A stretch of DNA of 64,000 nucleotides from Rhexocercosporidium sp. MPI-PUGE-AT-0058 (taxonomy: Eukaryota > Ascomycota > Leotiomycetes > Helotiales): assembly GCA_020746875.1 (NCBI GenBank), contig JAGTJL010000004.1:2170001-2234000 (forward strand), written 5' to 3'. The translations under genes and the position numbers were made by a program. Below, one piece after another: positions 34,550-47,794 of the stretch. The stretch's first letter is position 1, and each line of letters opens with the position of its first letter. The notes under the pieces were generated by a model that worked only from the letters and a program-made list of their open reading frames with translations, was not told the DNA's origin and ran no database searches.

Positions 34550-37500
34550 TAAATACGAATATTTACTAAGTTAATAAAAGTAATAAATACTTCAAATTTC
34601 TGCCGAGAAAGGTTTTTAATAAGTCCGTTAATTAATATATAATTTATAAAAAGATATTTTATTATAAAAGTGCTTTTCTGAAACTTTTAGCGTAATTATA
34701 TATTCTGAATATTAACGTAACGTAACTTAATAAAAATACGCTGATTTTCCTTAATAATTAACTGAATCGTTTATTAATTATTATAGAAAATTATTTAAAT
34801 TACTTTTATATTAAAGCGTAATTCTTAAAAGAATCGCTAAAATATTATAAATTCCTTGCCGGTGCGCTTAACTTTAAGAAGCTTTACTTATATTATAAAC
34901 GTAATAATTATATTTTATAAAATTATTTTTTAAAAAATTAAATTTTTAAAAAATATAAAAATATATTTATTAAAAAATCGCCTTATCTCGATATCGTTTG
35001 TAAAAAAAGCATTTGATATTATTATAAAATAAGAATCGCGCAGCTTATAATTATAAGTAATCGCTAAAAAACAAGTACTGAAAAAGTAACGAATTATTTA
35101 ATTAATTATAATTAAATACTTTCGGAAAAGATTAATTAAGAAATGAAAAAGCCTTAAAATAATAAAAATAATATCTGCGCGTAATATAATTATAATATAA
35201 AGCATTGATCTAACTTTCTCTTAAAACTCTTTAATTTAAGTTAAAATAGCTTATTCTTAATTCTTTAATAGCTCGACTTGAAATAATAATATACTTAAGT
35301 AATTTCCATTTATTAACTTAAATTAAAGAATAATTTTTTAAATATAAATATTATATATTAGAAAAATAATCTTCGCTAATCGATCTCTAATAATACGAAC
35401 GCCTAAGAACTACTCCGTTTGCTCTCTTCCGGTAAGCTTATATACTATATTTAAGCCGTCGATAATTAATTTAGCGTCTTTAAAAGCCGAATTATAATAA
35501 AGCACCTGAATATCGTCGATATAAAATATCATAAATACCGTACGTTACTCGTTTATAAATATATAAAGCTCCTCTTTATAAGCGATTAACCTTAAAGTTA
35601 TTAAAGTATAAATGAAGTCACCGTATTATAATACCGGTAAATCCTTAAATCCGTAAAATACGCGATTAACCTTTATTATTATTCTGTCTTATTTAAAACC
35701 GTCCGGTAAATAATAACGTACGCGAGCACTTATCTCATTTCGTTTAGCGTTAATAAAAGCATTTATTATATTAAATTAAATTATTTCTAAATTAAATTAA
35801 ATTATAATAATTATAATAATTCTAAAAAAGCAAGCAGCTAAAATAATTATATATATTAATAAAATTAACGTTTCAGATTATAAGTCTCCTCTTATAACGA
35901 CTCGAAAGCGATAGCAGGTTAAATACCTTGACGAATCGACTTTAGCGTGAAATACTTATTTTAAAGGAATTAATTGCTCGGTAATAAAAGTATATTTAAC
36001 GATTTTCTAATAGTTACGCGACTTAAGGTTAATAATCTCTTTAATAGTATCGGCTCGGAAGTACTCTTTTAATAAATAATCCTTAAAGTCTTTTTAATTT
36101 AATAAGTCTTTAAGTATTTATAATTAATAAATCCGTAAGAGTTTAATTAATTATTAAATTTCGATATTTTTAAATATAAACGCTAATATAATAACGTGAA
36201 TTACGCTTAAATCTTTTCCGTTTTTTTATACTAATTTTTGATTAAGCCAGAAAGTCTTTAAAAAATCCTTTAAGTGCTCGCGGTTGCTTAATAATTATAA
36301 TAATTCCGTAATTAACTTTTTAATAATTGCTATATAAACGCTTCGATTCGGTTTCGTTATTTTATTACTAACTCGAGTCTTTCGACTTTTATTAATTGCT
36401 CGATCTTTTATTCTTTTCTTTTTAAAAAGTTTAAATAAGCCGGAATTTAATTTAATTAAAGCCGGAAATAATAAATATAAACTTGACTCTTTGTCTTCTT
36501 TTAATTCCGATAATTATAAATACTTCTCGTATTTAATTGCTTAAAATAAAGCTTTTAATTACTTAAAGCCGATACTTTCTTTAAATGTTTTTTAACGCTT
36601 AAAACCGCGCTTTCGGTCGTATAATCCTTTAAAGTAAATTATAATTTATAATATCGACTTCCGTTTAGGGCTTATATTACTTTAGAAGTTTAATATATTA
36701 CGTAAAATACTTTTCTTAATTACGCTTTTAAACGTTAATTATTTTAAAGTATCGGCTCGTTTTAAGATTTAATTAAAGTACTTGTAAGTAAGAAGTCTAA
36801 TACTTTTTCTTAATTAAATCACCCCCGAGTTCTTATTAATAAGCAGCTGAATAAAATTAAGAGCTATTAAATTAATTAAAAGTAACGTATTTACTTTTAT
36901 TAATTTAATTAAAAAAAGAATAAATAACTTTACTTCCGAGCTTAAAAGCTTAATTAGAAGTTTTAATACCTCCGAGCTTACAGGCTCGTCGACTTCTATA
37001 GCGCTTATTACTTCGCTTAATTATTCTCTGTTCGAAATAATAAACGGTATTTTTAATTTTAATATATTAAATACGCTTAATCGGTTAATTATAATAAAAC
37101 TAATATTTTAATTTCCTTTTTCTTCTTTTAGTATTTCCGTAAGATCTTTTAATATTAAGCGCAGCTAGCCGACCGCTTTCTTTATATTTAAAAAGCTTAA
37201 ATAAAAGAAGGTTTTATTAAAAGTAATATTCCGAATCATTATTATATATTATAATTAAAGCACTCAGATTTTATAAATATTAAATAAGACGTATTTAATT
37301 AAATAATTAAAATACGCTCGCAAGTTGATTTTAAAAGCTTTCTTTTAATAGAAAGCTTTTCGGTCTTTAATTATAAGGTAAGCTCTATAGTTATACGTAT
37401 ATAAATTACTTTAGTCAAGCCGTAAATCGATTATCAGTTTTAGCGTAAGCTTAAAGTTATAATACCGAAAATATTACTTAAACTAAGCTTGGAATACTTC

Positions 37501-39960
37501 GTTAAGACTCTTGAAGCTTTTATAAGCAAATAGATTCATATTATAAAAAATAATTACCGCTATTACTGATTCCGTTTAAAGCGCCCGAGGTAAATTAGCG
37601 GAAAGGCGCATCTTAATCGATTTATCGATTATTTCTTTGCCTGCGCGCTCAGCTCTTTTATTAAGTTAATATATATATAAGAAAGTAGATTTAATATTAA
37701 TATTATTCTTCTTATATTATTTTTTATATTTAATTAATTTATTAATTCTTATAATTAAAATATCGTTATCTTAGCGTATTTTATAAACCGAGAGCCCGAA
37801 TTAGCGTCTTATTTACGCTTTAAACAGTTTAAGAATATTTAAAATAATAATTAATTCTTTGATTTTCAAAAGCCGCTCGTAGAATTTCTTATTATATTCG
37901 TTTTTAATTAATAAAAGCTAATTATTCCCGTTAAACTTTATTAGAAAATCGAATAAATCTTAAGAAATATAATAAAAAAGACGAGTAATTGCTCTTTCTG
38001 ATTAACGACGACTTATTACTTATTATATTATAATTATTATATAATACTCGTATTTTAACCGAGTTAAACTTTGAATTTCGATATTACGCGTATTTTTTAT
38101 TAAGTTTTCTAAAGCTTCTTTTCTAAAATAACTTACGCGCAAATATTATAAGTAAGCTTCGTCGACTCGTAACTTTAAATATCGTCTGCTCGACTGAAAG
38201 CTTTAACAAATACTCCTTTCTAATATTAGAAATATTAGAAAGCTATAATTTAAGCGAATTAAAATACGGCAAGTAATTAAAGAAACCGAAAAATAATTAA
38301 AAAGCTTATATTTAAAGAAAGCTAAATTAAATTATTATTATAATTATTTTAAAACCAGATTATCTTCAGTTATTCTCGTACGCAAAATATAATCTAAATT
38401 ATTATATTAAACTCTTATTTACAAAAAGCGAGCTTTTGAAATAATATTAATATTAAAACTTTTAATAACAGCGACGTTCGAAAAGATTAAATCGCTTATA
38501 TTCGGTCTATTAAGGCCGTAGAAAGCACTTTTAAAGACTCGAGTACCGCGGCTTTTAATTATTAAGCTTAACGTTCCGGCCTTAACGTTATCGTCTGTAA
38601 TAAATTTAATAAAGCTTCCGGGAACGAGGAAAGCTTCTGAATTTATTAAATAAATAATAGCTCTGTTATCGAGCAAAGTGCTCTTTACAAGCGGATAACG
38701 ATTTATATTTATAATAGCGTATACTCTTATAATAACGAGAGCTTCGTCGAGAAATTCAAAGCTTATAAAATAAGCTTAAACGTTTTCAGGATATCTTGCT
38801 TTTATTAAAGTAATTAACTTTAAAGTTATAAGAGCTGCTAATACTTAAATAAAAAAAGAATTACCAGAAGGTAATCCGGTAATTAATTACGTTATTAATA
38901 ATATATTCCCGCTAAGTTTAGCAATTTCTCGGCGGAAATCAAGGAAATCGCTTTTTAATCGGAATCGAGTCTTTTTAATTTCTTTTACTAATAATAAGTT
39001 CCTGAGGTTACTCGCCGTCGAGCCGTCGTAATAATACCGAAATTTATAATAATTAATAATCTTATAACGGTAAAAGCGATGCTTATACGAGCAAGTATTT
39101 GCTCGCGTATTTAGCGATTAGTTTCGTTAAACAAATAAAATTACAAGAGTATTTAATCTTCTTTTAAAAATAATATATAAGCTTATTATCTTTTATTATT
39201 TAAAAGCTATAAGTAATTCTTTATTAAAAGTAAATAATTAATTAACGTAATTAAGTAAAGAATATTAATTTACTACTCCGAGAGTATTATTTTTTAATAA
39301 TTCAGAATACCGTTCGCGCGCTTATTCCGATATAAGCTTCTCTTATACCGCTTTAATAAAATCAAATATTATTAGCAGTCTTTTAATATCCGGTAAATCG
39401 TATAAGAAAGTATCTTAATAAGCCGCTCTTTATTCTTAAAACTATTCTTTAAAATTAACTCGCTTTATTTTAATAATAGCGAGCTTCTTCTTATAAGTAA
39501 ATTATATTAATATACAAGCACTTATTTCCGAAGAAGCGTAATTTCTTTTAAAGATCCGGAAGAGTAACTGAAAAATTTATAATTTTAATTAAGAGTTTCC
39601 GTTTATTATCTAGGTTAACTACTCTTTTTCTATACGAGCTTACTCGTTCTCGCATTCCTTAATTATTCTTTAATAAATAAAAAGATTAATTATTTCCTGA
39701 ATTTACTTATAAGCTGCCTTATAAGCTCGAGCCTTTTCCGTTTATTATACGAGCTTCTTTACGTATTCTTTTATAAGAGTAATATATATTAAAGTTATAT
39801 TCTTAATTATAGCTTTTGCCGGTAATAATACGCTCGGCTTAAGGCTTTTTTTTATAAAGTCGCGAGTATCTTCGTCTTACTTCGCTTAAGCCTGGAAATT
39901 ATATTTAATAGTTTCTTTATTTTATTATATTCTTAAATCGTTTAATAATAAAAGTTTTAA
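34550..39960 (-). pseudogene. Copia-B gag-pol, dead
   Basis: Same domain order as Copia-A on the minus strand: gag (about 39960-38850), protease, integrase (about 38300-37000), RT (about 35960-35300) and RNase H (about 35200-34550). The protease keeps an 85-codon open stretch (38676-38419): LDNRAIIYLIN, VPGSFIKFITDDNVKAGTL, SRGTRVFKSAFYGLNRPN. RT shows VNRVLYGFKD-type and YIDDIQV-type motifs at the positions matching Copia-A. Stops are TAA/TAG. Confidence 0.82.
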
Positions 39961-40399
39961 TTCGGCGTTAAGAAAGTTAAAAATAATTAATAACGTAAGG
40001 TCTACCGAATTCTATATTTTATAAAAGATATAAAAGGATTTAAACGCCTGATATTAAGGAATTTAAATGCGCTTATCGTAATTAAAAAGAATTCGATTAT
40101 TTAAAAAAGAAGCTGAAGTTAAGTCTATTATAGCGAAGGAGTTGCTCTCGTAAGCTCCGAGTATTCGATGGAAGAAGGACTAGAAAGTTTAATTACTCGG
40201 CTTTTATACTCGTCCAGAATAGAATAAAAGAATTAATAGAAAACAGCGGTATAAATTATATTTTATAATAAAATAGAAAATTCTATAACGTATAATAAAT
40301 ACTCTTTACTTATAAACTTACTTCACAGGCTTTATTCAAATTAATAACGTATAAAAGAAAGAATACTAACTTAATAACTTCGTTAATAAGACTTATAAT

Positions 40400-40583
40400 T
40401 ATAATATAAAAGTAGATTAAAGCATTATAAGTAATTATAATTAAATTAAAATAATTTCTTATTATTCTAAAAGCTCTAAGAATCAAGAGAAAACAATTAT
40501 TCTCCTGAAGGCGGTTTATAGTAGCAGAATCTAATTAGATCACGTGCAGTGCTAAGAGAGCAGCTGCCCGTGCCTATACGACA
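40400..40583 (-). repeat. Copia-B 5' LTR (184 bp)
   Basis: The right end CCTATACGACA is intact; the left end TATAATATAAAAGTAG is decayed from TGTGGTATAGAAGTGG. Confidence 0.95.
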
Positions 40584-40588
40584 AATTA

Positions 40589-43500
40589 TCTTAATAATAA
40601 TAGCAGAAAGAGCAGAGCCGTTACTTAATATACTAATTTATTACCTCGGTTTAGCCGTCGACGTTAGAATTATATGCCGTTATTAGCTTTACTTTAATAC
40701 CAAAAATACGGTAATATTCTTTTTAAAAAGAAGAAACGAATTATAATCCGCGGTTTAAAAGAATTAAATCCGATATATTAAAGTAATAAATCTAATAAAC
40801 GAAAAAGAAAGTAGCTATTCTTTTAACTATAATTATATCGTAATAAAATATAAAAACCGGTTTCTTAAATAAGCAGTTTATAATTATTATAATAAAATTA
40901 TAATTACTCTTATTTAATAATAACTTTATAAAATCTATTATAAAGTATTAATACGACCGGGCGAGGATAAGTAAAGAATATAAGAAACCAAGTATCTTAT
41001 CTCTTCTGGCCTTTTATTTAAAGCAGCTATAATTTGCGATATAACGGCTTACGTTAGTAAAAAAGCTATTCTAATAATATTTACGGCTTAATAATACTTT
41101 CATTTTCCCAATTCCGGTATAAGCGACTAAAAGTTGCAAATATATATATTATAATAGCGACGTACGAAGCTCCGGCGGTTTTATAAGCACTTCTAAACGT
41201 CCTTAGAAAAAAAGCTTGCTATTAAATAACTCGTAATTTAAGTCGTTCTCGCGGGCTCTTTGTCGGAGAAGCTCTAATAAAAGAGACTTTTTATTAGCCG
41301 TAAGCACTTGATCGATTATATCGTATTCGGCGATATTATAAGCTATTATAAAGTTAAAGTCTAGCTTATTTAAAGCAAATGCCTTTAAGTCGATTAATAC
41401 AAGATTTTGTCTTAAAGCTTACTCTGCCTCCTAATCGGCCTCTTAATCTGCTTCTTAGTTTACTTCTTAATCTACTTCTTAGTCTACTTCTTAATCTACT
41501 TTTACGAGAGCTAAAAAAACGGCTAAAATAGCGGCTATACGATTACTCCGCATATACCGCCTTATAATTTCTAGTTAAGTATTTTGCGCTATTATCGAAC
41601 GGAAAATAATTTCGTAAAAAAGAAATATATTTATATATTTTAATTAAACGGCTTTAGTTAAAAGACGTTTTTTTCTTAAAAGTATTTTATTTATTAATTT
41701 AATTATTCGTTTAAGAAATCCCGCTTAGCGTATTTCTCGATTAAGTAGTCGCGATAGCTTAAAGGAATCGACGGCTGCTAGCTAAAAGTCAGTAATAATT
41801 AAAGGGTCGATCTTATCGTTTATAATAAATTACTGATTACGAATAGCCTGCTTACGAGCTTCTGTTATCATAAGGTCTTGATCTCTTCGAGAGAGAGTAT
41901 TAATAAGAGTATTTATAATCTCGGTATAATATATAATCGTAAAATAGAATTCCGCGAAAAACTCGGCTTAACGTGCTTATTTAGCCGTAAGATCCTTAAT
42001 AATTATAAAATATTTTAAAGCTTAATAATTTATATATACGTAAACGTTCTTTTAAGTATTTAATAATTCCGGGCGGTATTATTTAAACGACCGAAAGATC
42101 GCTAATATTTCTTTATTATAAATCGGGTAATTAAGCTCGGAATCCGCTATAATCTTAAAAAAGTAACTTATAAAATAAAAAATACCGTCCTTTTAAAATT
42201 AAAATAATACGCTAATAATAATTCCGTTAAAAGAGTCGGTCTTTAGCCGCGTCTGCTTTACCGGGTCGTAATAACAAAAAACTAGTATAAATTAAAAAGC
42301 TTCCTAAAGAGTTTCTTACGCGTTCTTATAAGCGTTATCGAAGTCAAAGGGCACGTCTTTCCCGGTAAGTATCGTAAAAGATCGAGTAATGCGATTGTAA
42401 TCTTTAATAAACCGACGGTAAAAGTTATAAAAACTAAAATAACTTTATACGTTACGTACGTTGCCGGCGTATTTCTAGTTTTTAATCACGCTAACCTTTT
42501 CCGAGTCTACTTCTATATTATCGATACTAATAATAAAACCTAAGAATTTTATCTTTCGTACGCTAAACTCGGACTTCTTAATATTAGCTTAAAATTTATA
42601 TACTTATAATATTACTATAACTTTTTTAACGTGCATCTCGTATTCTTTAGAAATTAATAAATATATAAAGATATCGTTTATATAAGCCGCGTAAAAGTCG
42701 TCTAAATACTTTATTAAAATATCGTTAATAAACCGTTAAAAAATCGCCGAGCTATTCGTAAAGCTAAAAAGAAAGATCTTATATTTATATATATTATACT
42801 TAATACGGAAAGTCGTATAATCTTCGCTCTCGGAAGACATACGAATACGGTAAAAAGCTTACTGAATATCAAGCTTTATAAAGACCTTTACCTTATAAAT
42901 ACAAGCTATTATCTCATCGATTAAAGGAATTAAGTACGAATTCTTCTTAAATAAAGTATTTAGCTTCCGGTAATCGACGTATAATCGGAGACTGCTATTA
43001 GCTTTCTTAGCGAAGAAGATAAGAGCCGCATATAATATACTAAAGGATTCGATAAAACCTTTATATAAGTTATCGATAATATATCGCTTAGTTTTTAATA
43101 GCTATTTTTTAATTATACGTTAGAAAAGTTCAAAAGATAAGTCGTTCTTTTTAATAAACTTAATCTAATAATCTACGCTTTAATAATACATAAGTAGCTC
43201 GTCGAAAGCTCGCTAAGAGAAAAAAAGAATATATTTTTAATATTTTACCGAGAGCTTCTTACTTATTAACTCGTCGTCTTATATATATTTAACTTCTAAA
43301 GCTTTTTTTAAAGTTAAGTCTTTATTTATTAATACAAGCTTAATACTTAATTAATTTAAGGCCTCTCGTCAGCGGCGAGTCAGCTCTTAATCGATTTTAT
43401 ATATCGATATTACGAAAGTTTCTGTCTTATTTTTTTTAGCTTTCTTAAGTCGGAAGTACGTTATAAATATCGCTATTACCGATATTAAGAAGATCTTTAT

Positions 43501-44100
43501 AATAAGCGCCTTATATTAGTAATTTGCCGGGAAGGCTTTACGGGCTTTTTTATTTTTAAATAATAATCCCGGATCACGGAATATTAAAGAGTTTAATTAA
43601 TCTTTTATAATATATATACGTTCTTTAACTTTTTTAATAAAGCTCGAAGGTCGAATCAGCGAGACGTCAGCTATAAGTCGTTTAAAGACCTTAGACTTAA
43701 GGGAATCGTTAAGTGCCGCAATCCTAGCTTGCCTTCGGCGATAATTATTTAAATTTAAAAAAGCGTTCCTTTGTTTTGCATTAAGTTAATAAAACTTAAC
43801 GATTAACTTATTAAAACGATTAATATCGACGAAGACTCGCTAGTCGAAGTACGGTTATACGAGCATATTTAACGGCTATTCTAGCCGGTTATAGTTCTTT
43901 ATATATAATTACTTTAAGTCGTAATACTCGAAGAACTTCCGATCGATTAAAACGTCGGTATTTCTTAAGTTAATTATTAAAAAAAAGAAGTTAATTCGCC
44001 GGTAATCGATAGTTAAAATAAGTAAGATAATTATATTAATTAGCTTGCCTTTCCTATTATTATAGCCAATTAAGACAATTAATTAAAGAAATATTACAAA
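40589..44100 (-). pseudogene. Gypsy-2b pol, main part, dead
   Basis: Continues the integrase from 32638 and matches Gypsy-2a 23650-27500 without the solo LTR. RT core near 42960-43020 corresponds to the LRLCVDYRKLN site of Gypsy-2a, and the AYIDDILIY-equivalent lies at about 42670-42700. In-frame TAA/TAG codons are numerous. Confidence 0.82.
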
Positions 44101-44599
44101 AGAAATATTAAATTGCTTAACGAGTCGGTATATAAGGGAGGTTTTAATCGCATTAAAAATATTTGCTTTATTATTAATATATATAAGTATTTTAATAAAG
44201 AATCTATTTCTTTTTAATTTAATATTAATTAAGAATTATCGTTTTTTAATAAAAGCACGGAAATTAAATACTAAATCCTTTTATAAGTTATAGCTTACGC
44301 TAAAATATAAATCTTTATTACGGCTTAAGAGTTTTTTAATAACTTATTAATCTTTAAGTCTTCGCCGACGATTAGCTTAGAAATTAACTTATTAAAGACT
44401 TAATCTCTTCGGCGCTTAAGGCAGTCGTTAGTTTAATAGCTAGTCTTATTATAATAAAAGTAAGTATTAAAAGAAACGTCTTTAAAAGCAAAAGGCGGTA
44501 TAAGAAACTTAAGGCGGCGGAGGAACGAAGCCAGAGATAGCAAGCGCAAGCGAACTTCTAATAATAGTTTATAAGTTAGTATTAAAAGTCTTTATATTA

Positions 44600-45690
44600 T
44601 TATAGCCGGCGTAAGAGAAGTTATACGCCAGCTCTTTTTTTTGAGAATACTGCGCGCGTCGTAGCTATTAAAAGTAACGTTAGCTTAAGCTTTACGAGTC
44701 GTTACGGCCTCTTTTAATGCGATATTACGAGATTCCCGGTCCGTAATAATTAAGAATTCGTTTAAAGTTATATAATTTCCTTTTATTTTATACTTCTTTA
44801 TATAAATTATACGCTTAAAGGCCGAGGAGACCTTTTCGCATACGTCCTTAAATCAGCGAAAGCGAGCAATCTTATTAATAATAATATAAGAAGTAAATTT
44901 AATTCGGAAGTCGTTATAAGTCATATTACCTATTAATAACTAATTATATATTCTCTTAATAGCTTAAACTCGGTTATAATTAAAGAATCGCTAATCTAAA
45001 GCCGTCAAAACGTCGGCGGTAGTCTCGAAAGTACCGGCAAATTCGGAGTTTATATATTAAAAGATAATAATTTTTACTTCGCTAATAATATATCGAAAAT
45101 AAGCCTTAATTTATAATATTCTACTTTTAAAGTTACTTAAGTACTCTTTTATAAATAGCTTTATTTTTATCTTTTAAGTATCGTACTCGATATCGCCTTT
45201 ATAATCGCTGAAAGAGATACGAGAGTACTTAACTTTAAAAGATTTTATAACTCGGACCGAGTTATTTAACTTTAATAAGTAATAATCGGCGATTAGCTGG
45301 AAGTCTGCCGTAAGAACACGTGCCGATCGGTCGTCTTAAAGAGAAAAAGTATAAGTCTCGTAACGAAAATTATAAATAATATATTAATCGAAGGCTTACT
45401 TAATAGCGGTAGTAATAGTAAAGTTAACAGAGATCTCGATTAGTTAATTTACTTTTACTTATTAAGCGAAGGTAAGGCCTTTTATAATAGCGATAAGCTC
45501 TGGCGAGGCGTCGAAGTAGTTCTGAGGTTTATCTTCTGAGTCGGAATCGGATTCTTCGACGTTATTAGGTTCTTTTATAAGAGTCTTAACCGAAAAGATA
45601 AGAATATTAATAAAGCTTAGTCGTAAAAGAGCGCTTCTTTCTCTAGAGCTTCGCCGACGAGAGAGAGAAGTCGGAAGTAATAGCAGCATA
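44600..45690 (-). pseudogene. Gypsy-2b gag, dead, N-terminal part still open
   Basis: The best preserved stretch is minus-strand 45689-45462. It reads an Arg/Ser-rich start (SLSRRRSSRERSALL) and an acidic EESDSDSEDKPQNYFDASPE segment, then is broken by TAA after ITFA-like sequence. It lies about 280 bases inside the 5' LTR, where gag is expected. The remainder is heavily mutated. Confidence 0.6.
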
Positions 45691-46012
45691 AAGTAAAAAA
45701 GTATTTAAAGTTATTAATCGATTTATTAATTAAATATAAGTCGAAGTCGAAGTTCGAGTAGCGCGCGTCAAGTTATATAAGACAGGTTAACGGCAGAAGG
45801 TTTTCTAGCTTTTTCTAAAGTAATTTATTATTAATAAAGAAGTACTTATTTATCGAATAAGCCAAAGTATTAAAGTTCGTCGTCAACTTATTATAAAAGT
45901 AAGGAGACGTAACGCGCAAGACTTAGTAAAATATAACGCTTTATAGCGAAAGAGTTCTTAGTCTTTTCTTATATTACGACTGGCTAGAAGTTAATATAAT
46001 ATAAGAAATAAC

Positions 46013-46172
46013 TGTAACGACAGGTATGCTTCGGCTAAGTCAGGGGTCCGGAACAGGTCCGACCCCCCTCCGACTTCTTATATATATGCCTCCTTTTTAT
46101 ATAAGAGCTTTATAGTTTTTATATTTTAAGTATTAAGTTTATCTTCACGTTTAAAGCTCTTACGTCGTTATA
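46013..46172 (+). repeat. 5' LTR of the gag-only element (160 bp)
   Basis: Starts TGTAACGACAGGTATGC and ends GTCGTTATA (decayed TTACA). It has more C-to-T changes than the 3' LTR, notably between 46090 and 46165. Confidence 0.94.
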
Positions 46173-46489
46173 TTATATAAAAACTCTTTTACGTGCGTTT
46201 AAAGTATTTGCTACTGCCGCTGCTATTATTATTTCTTTTGCTGCTCGATTGGATTAAAGTCGTTAATTCTATCGTCGATATTACTTACTTACTTTTACTT
46301 TTTATACGCATTTTTACTTATATACGATTCCTCCGTATCTGGCCCGTTATCTCTAGTATTATATAATACTTCAGAATCAAATCTTCTTCCTTAATTCCTT
46401 TCCTTATTATAAACTTCTAATAATAATTACAAGCTCTCCGCTAGCAATTTACCGACGAGCTTGCTTACAGAAACTCTCAAATCGATGCT

Positions 46490-47633
46490 CTTTTTTTAAT
46501 AATCATTTCTTTACGAAGCTCCTTGACTATTATTCAAGATCAAGTCCGAAACCGGTCCGAAACGGCTCCGAAACGGCAAAAGCGCCAGCTCCCGGACCCT
46601 CCAAAGTTTGACGGCTTATAATTACATTACGATACTTGGCTAGCGCAGCTTCAGCTCGTGCTAGGTATTGACGGTAAAGCAATTAGCGATTCGCAAGCTC
46701 AATTTGCGTACGTTTACCTCCGACTTGATTTTAAACCGGCTGCTTTTTGCTTAAAGCTCTTAAAACACGCGAACCTTACTTTTATATACGATTATTATAT
46801 AATCCTAAATCAGCTTAATAAATATAATAGAGTCGAAAACAAGGTATAGCGTGCGAAGATAAAGCTCTATAAGCTAGCTTAAACCGGTAGCTTTCATGGA
46901 TTCCTGATTTCCTTTGAAGTAACGCTTGGCGAAGCAAGAGGCTGGAATTAGGATAATAAAAGGAAAATCGATACGTTACGGCTATGCCTTTCCGAATATC
47001 TCAAGCGGAAGCTTCAAGAGTATAATATTTCAGGCATTACTTTTTTAAAATACTTGGAATTCGTCTCCCTTTGCAAGAGATACGCCTCTTAATCGACTTT
47101 TGCGGCACCTACAGCTGCATATATCTCTAGGAACTATTCCGGACCAGGTCCGACTCAGTATCGCTTTTTATACGACTTATAAAAAGCCGATAAAATAGAC
47201 CTTTCCGCTATTAACGCTATTAACATAGCCTCTCGCTCCTCTTCTCCGTTAAGTATTGATCGCTCCCGCTGCTTCCGATGCGGATCGATTGATCATTACG
47301 TCTCTGTTTGTCTTGTACCGCCACGACCAGACTCTCCGGCTCAAATACACTTAATCCAGCCTACCTCTCGGAATGCGGTCCGATTTCAACCAGCTTAAGT
47401 TAATCGCATAGTTTCTAACCTTACACGGTCACGCTTACCGGTCTATAAGTAACGTTAGCTCACAGATAACGTAGCTTTATAATTGAAAGAGCTAAAAAGA
47501 GAAGTTAATATTATGAGAATCGATACTGTACTCGATACTTTATTAGAGTATAAGTACGATAATAGAATTGATTCAGAAGAAGAGTAGAAAGGGTAAGAAG
47601 CACGAGGACGAGCTTCGGTTTCTTAAGGGGGTA
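46490..47633 (+). pseudogene. Gag with intact CCHC zinc knuckle, about a dozen RIP-type stops
   Basis: One frame stays coherent to the 3' LTR: PKRQKRQLPDPPKFDG (about 46555-46610), DTWLAQLQLVLGIDGKAI, a 63-codon open segment (46658-46849), and SFHGFLISFEVTLGEARGW. Further on are SEYLKRKLQEYNISGITFL and RSRCFRCGSIDHYVSVC (about 47265-47315). The last is a perfect CX2CX4HX4C knuckle. Stops are TAA/TAG, explained by Gln or Trp codons. Gag would form the virus-like particle and bind RNA; the enzymes would have to come from another element. The start is not defined: an ATG at 46658 is internal to the gag homology. Confidence 0.8.
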
Positions 47634-47634
47634 G

Positions 47635-47794
47635 TGTAACGACAGGTATGCTTCGGCTAAGTCAAGGGTCCGGAATAAGTCCGACCCCCTTCCGACTCCT
47701 TATATATATGCTTCCCTCTTGTACAGGAGCTTTATAGTTTTTGTATTCTAAGTATTAAGTCTATCTTCACGTCTAAGGCTCTTGCGTCGTTATA
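47635..47794 (+). repeat. 3' LTR of the gag-only element (160 bp)
   Basis: Starts TGTAACGACAGGTATGC and ends GTCGTTATA. Better preserved than the 5' LTR, with the tatatatatgc box at about 47702. Confidence 0.94.

Larger units (their letters stand above)
32639..40583 (-). mobile_element. Copia-B: second copy of the Copia-A family, inserted in Gypsy-2b integrase
   Basis: A 7,945-bp element with 184-bp LTRs (32639-32822 and 40400-40583) and perfect TSD aatta (32634-32638 and 40584-40588). The flanking sequence is continuous with Gypsy-2a at about 23650, which is the empty site. It is read on the minus strand, so the right LTR is the 5' LTR. Domains mirror Copia-A, including the extra region between RNase H and the 3' LTR. 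Confidence 0.96.
46013..47794 (+). mobile_element. Gag-only, non-autonomous LTR retrotransposon (1,782 bp)
   Basis: Two 160-bp LTRs (46013-46172 and 47635-47794) enclose about 1.46 kb containing a single gag frame and no RT, integrase or protease. The 3' LTR is immediately preceded by a purine tract (aaggggg at about 47625-47631). The TSD differs by one base (ataac/ttaac) and lies in the Gypsy-2b 5' LTR. A less mutated solo LTR of the family is at 7481-7640. It is only moderately RIP-mutated. Confidence 0.93.
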
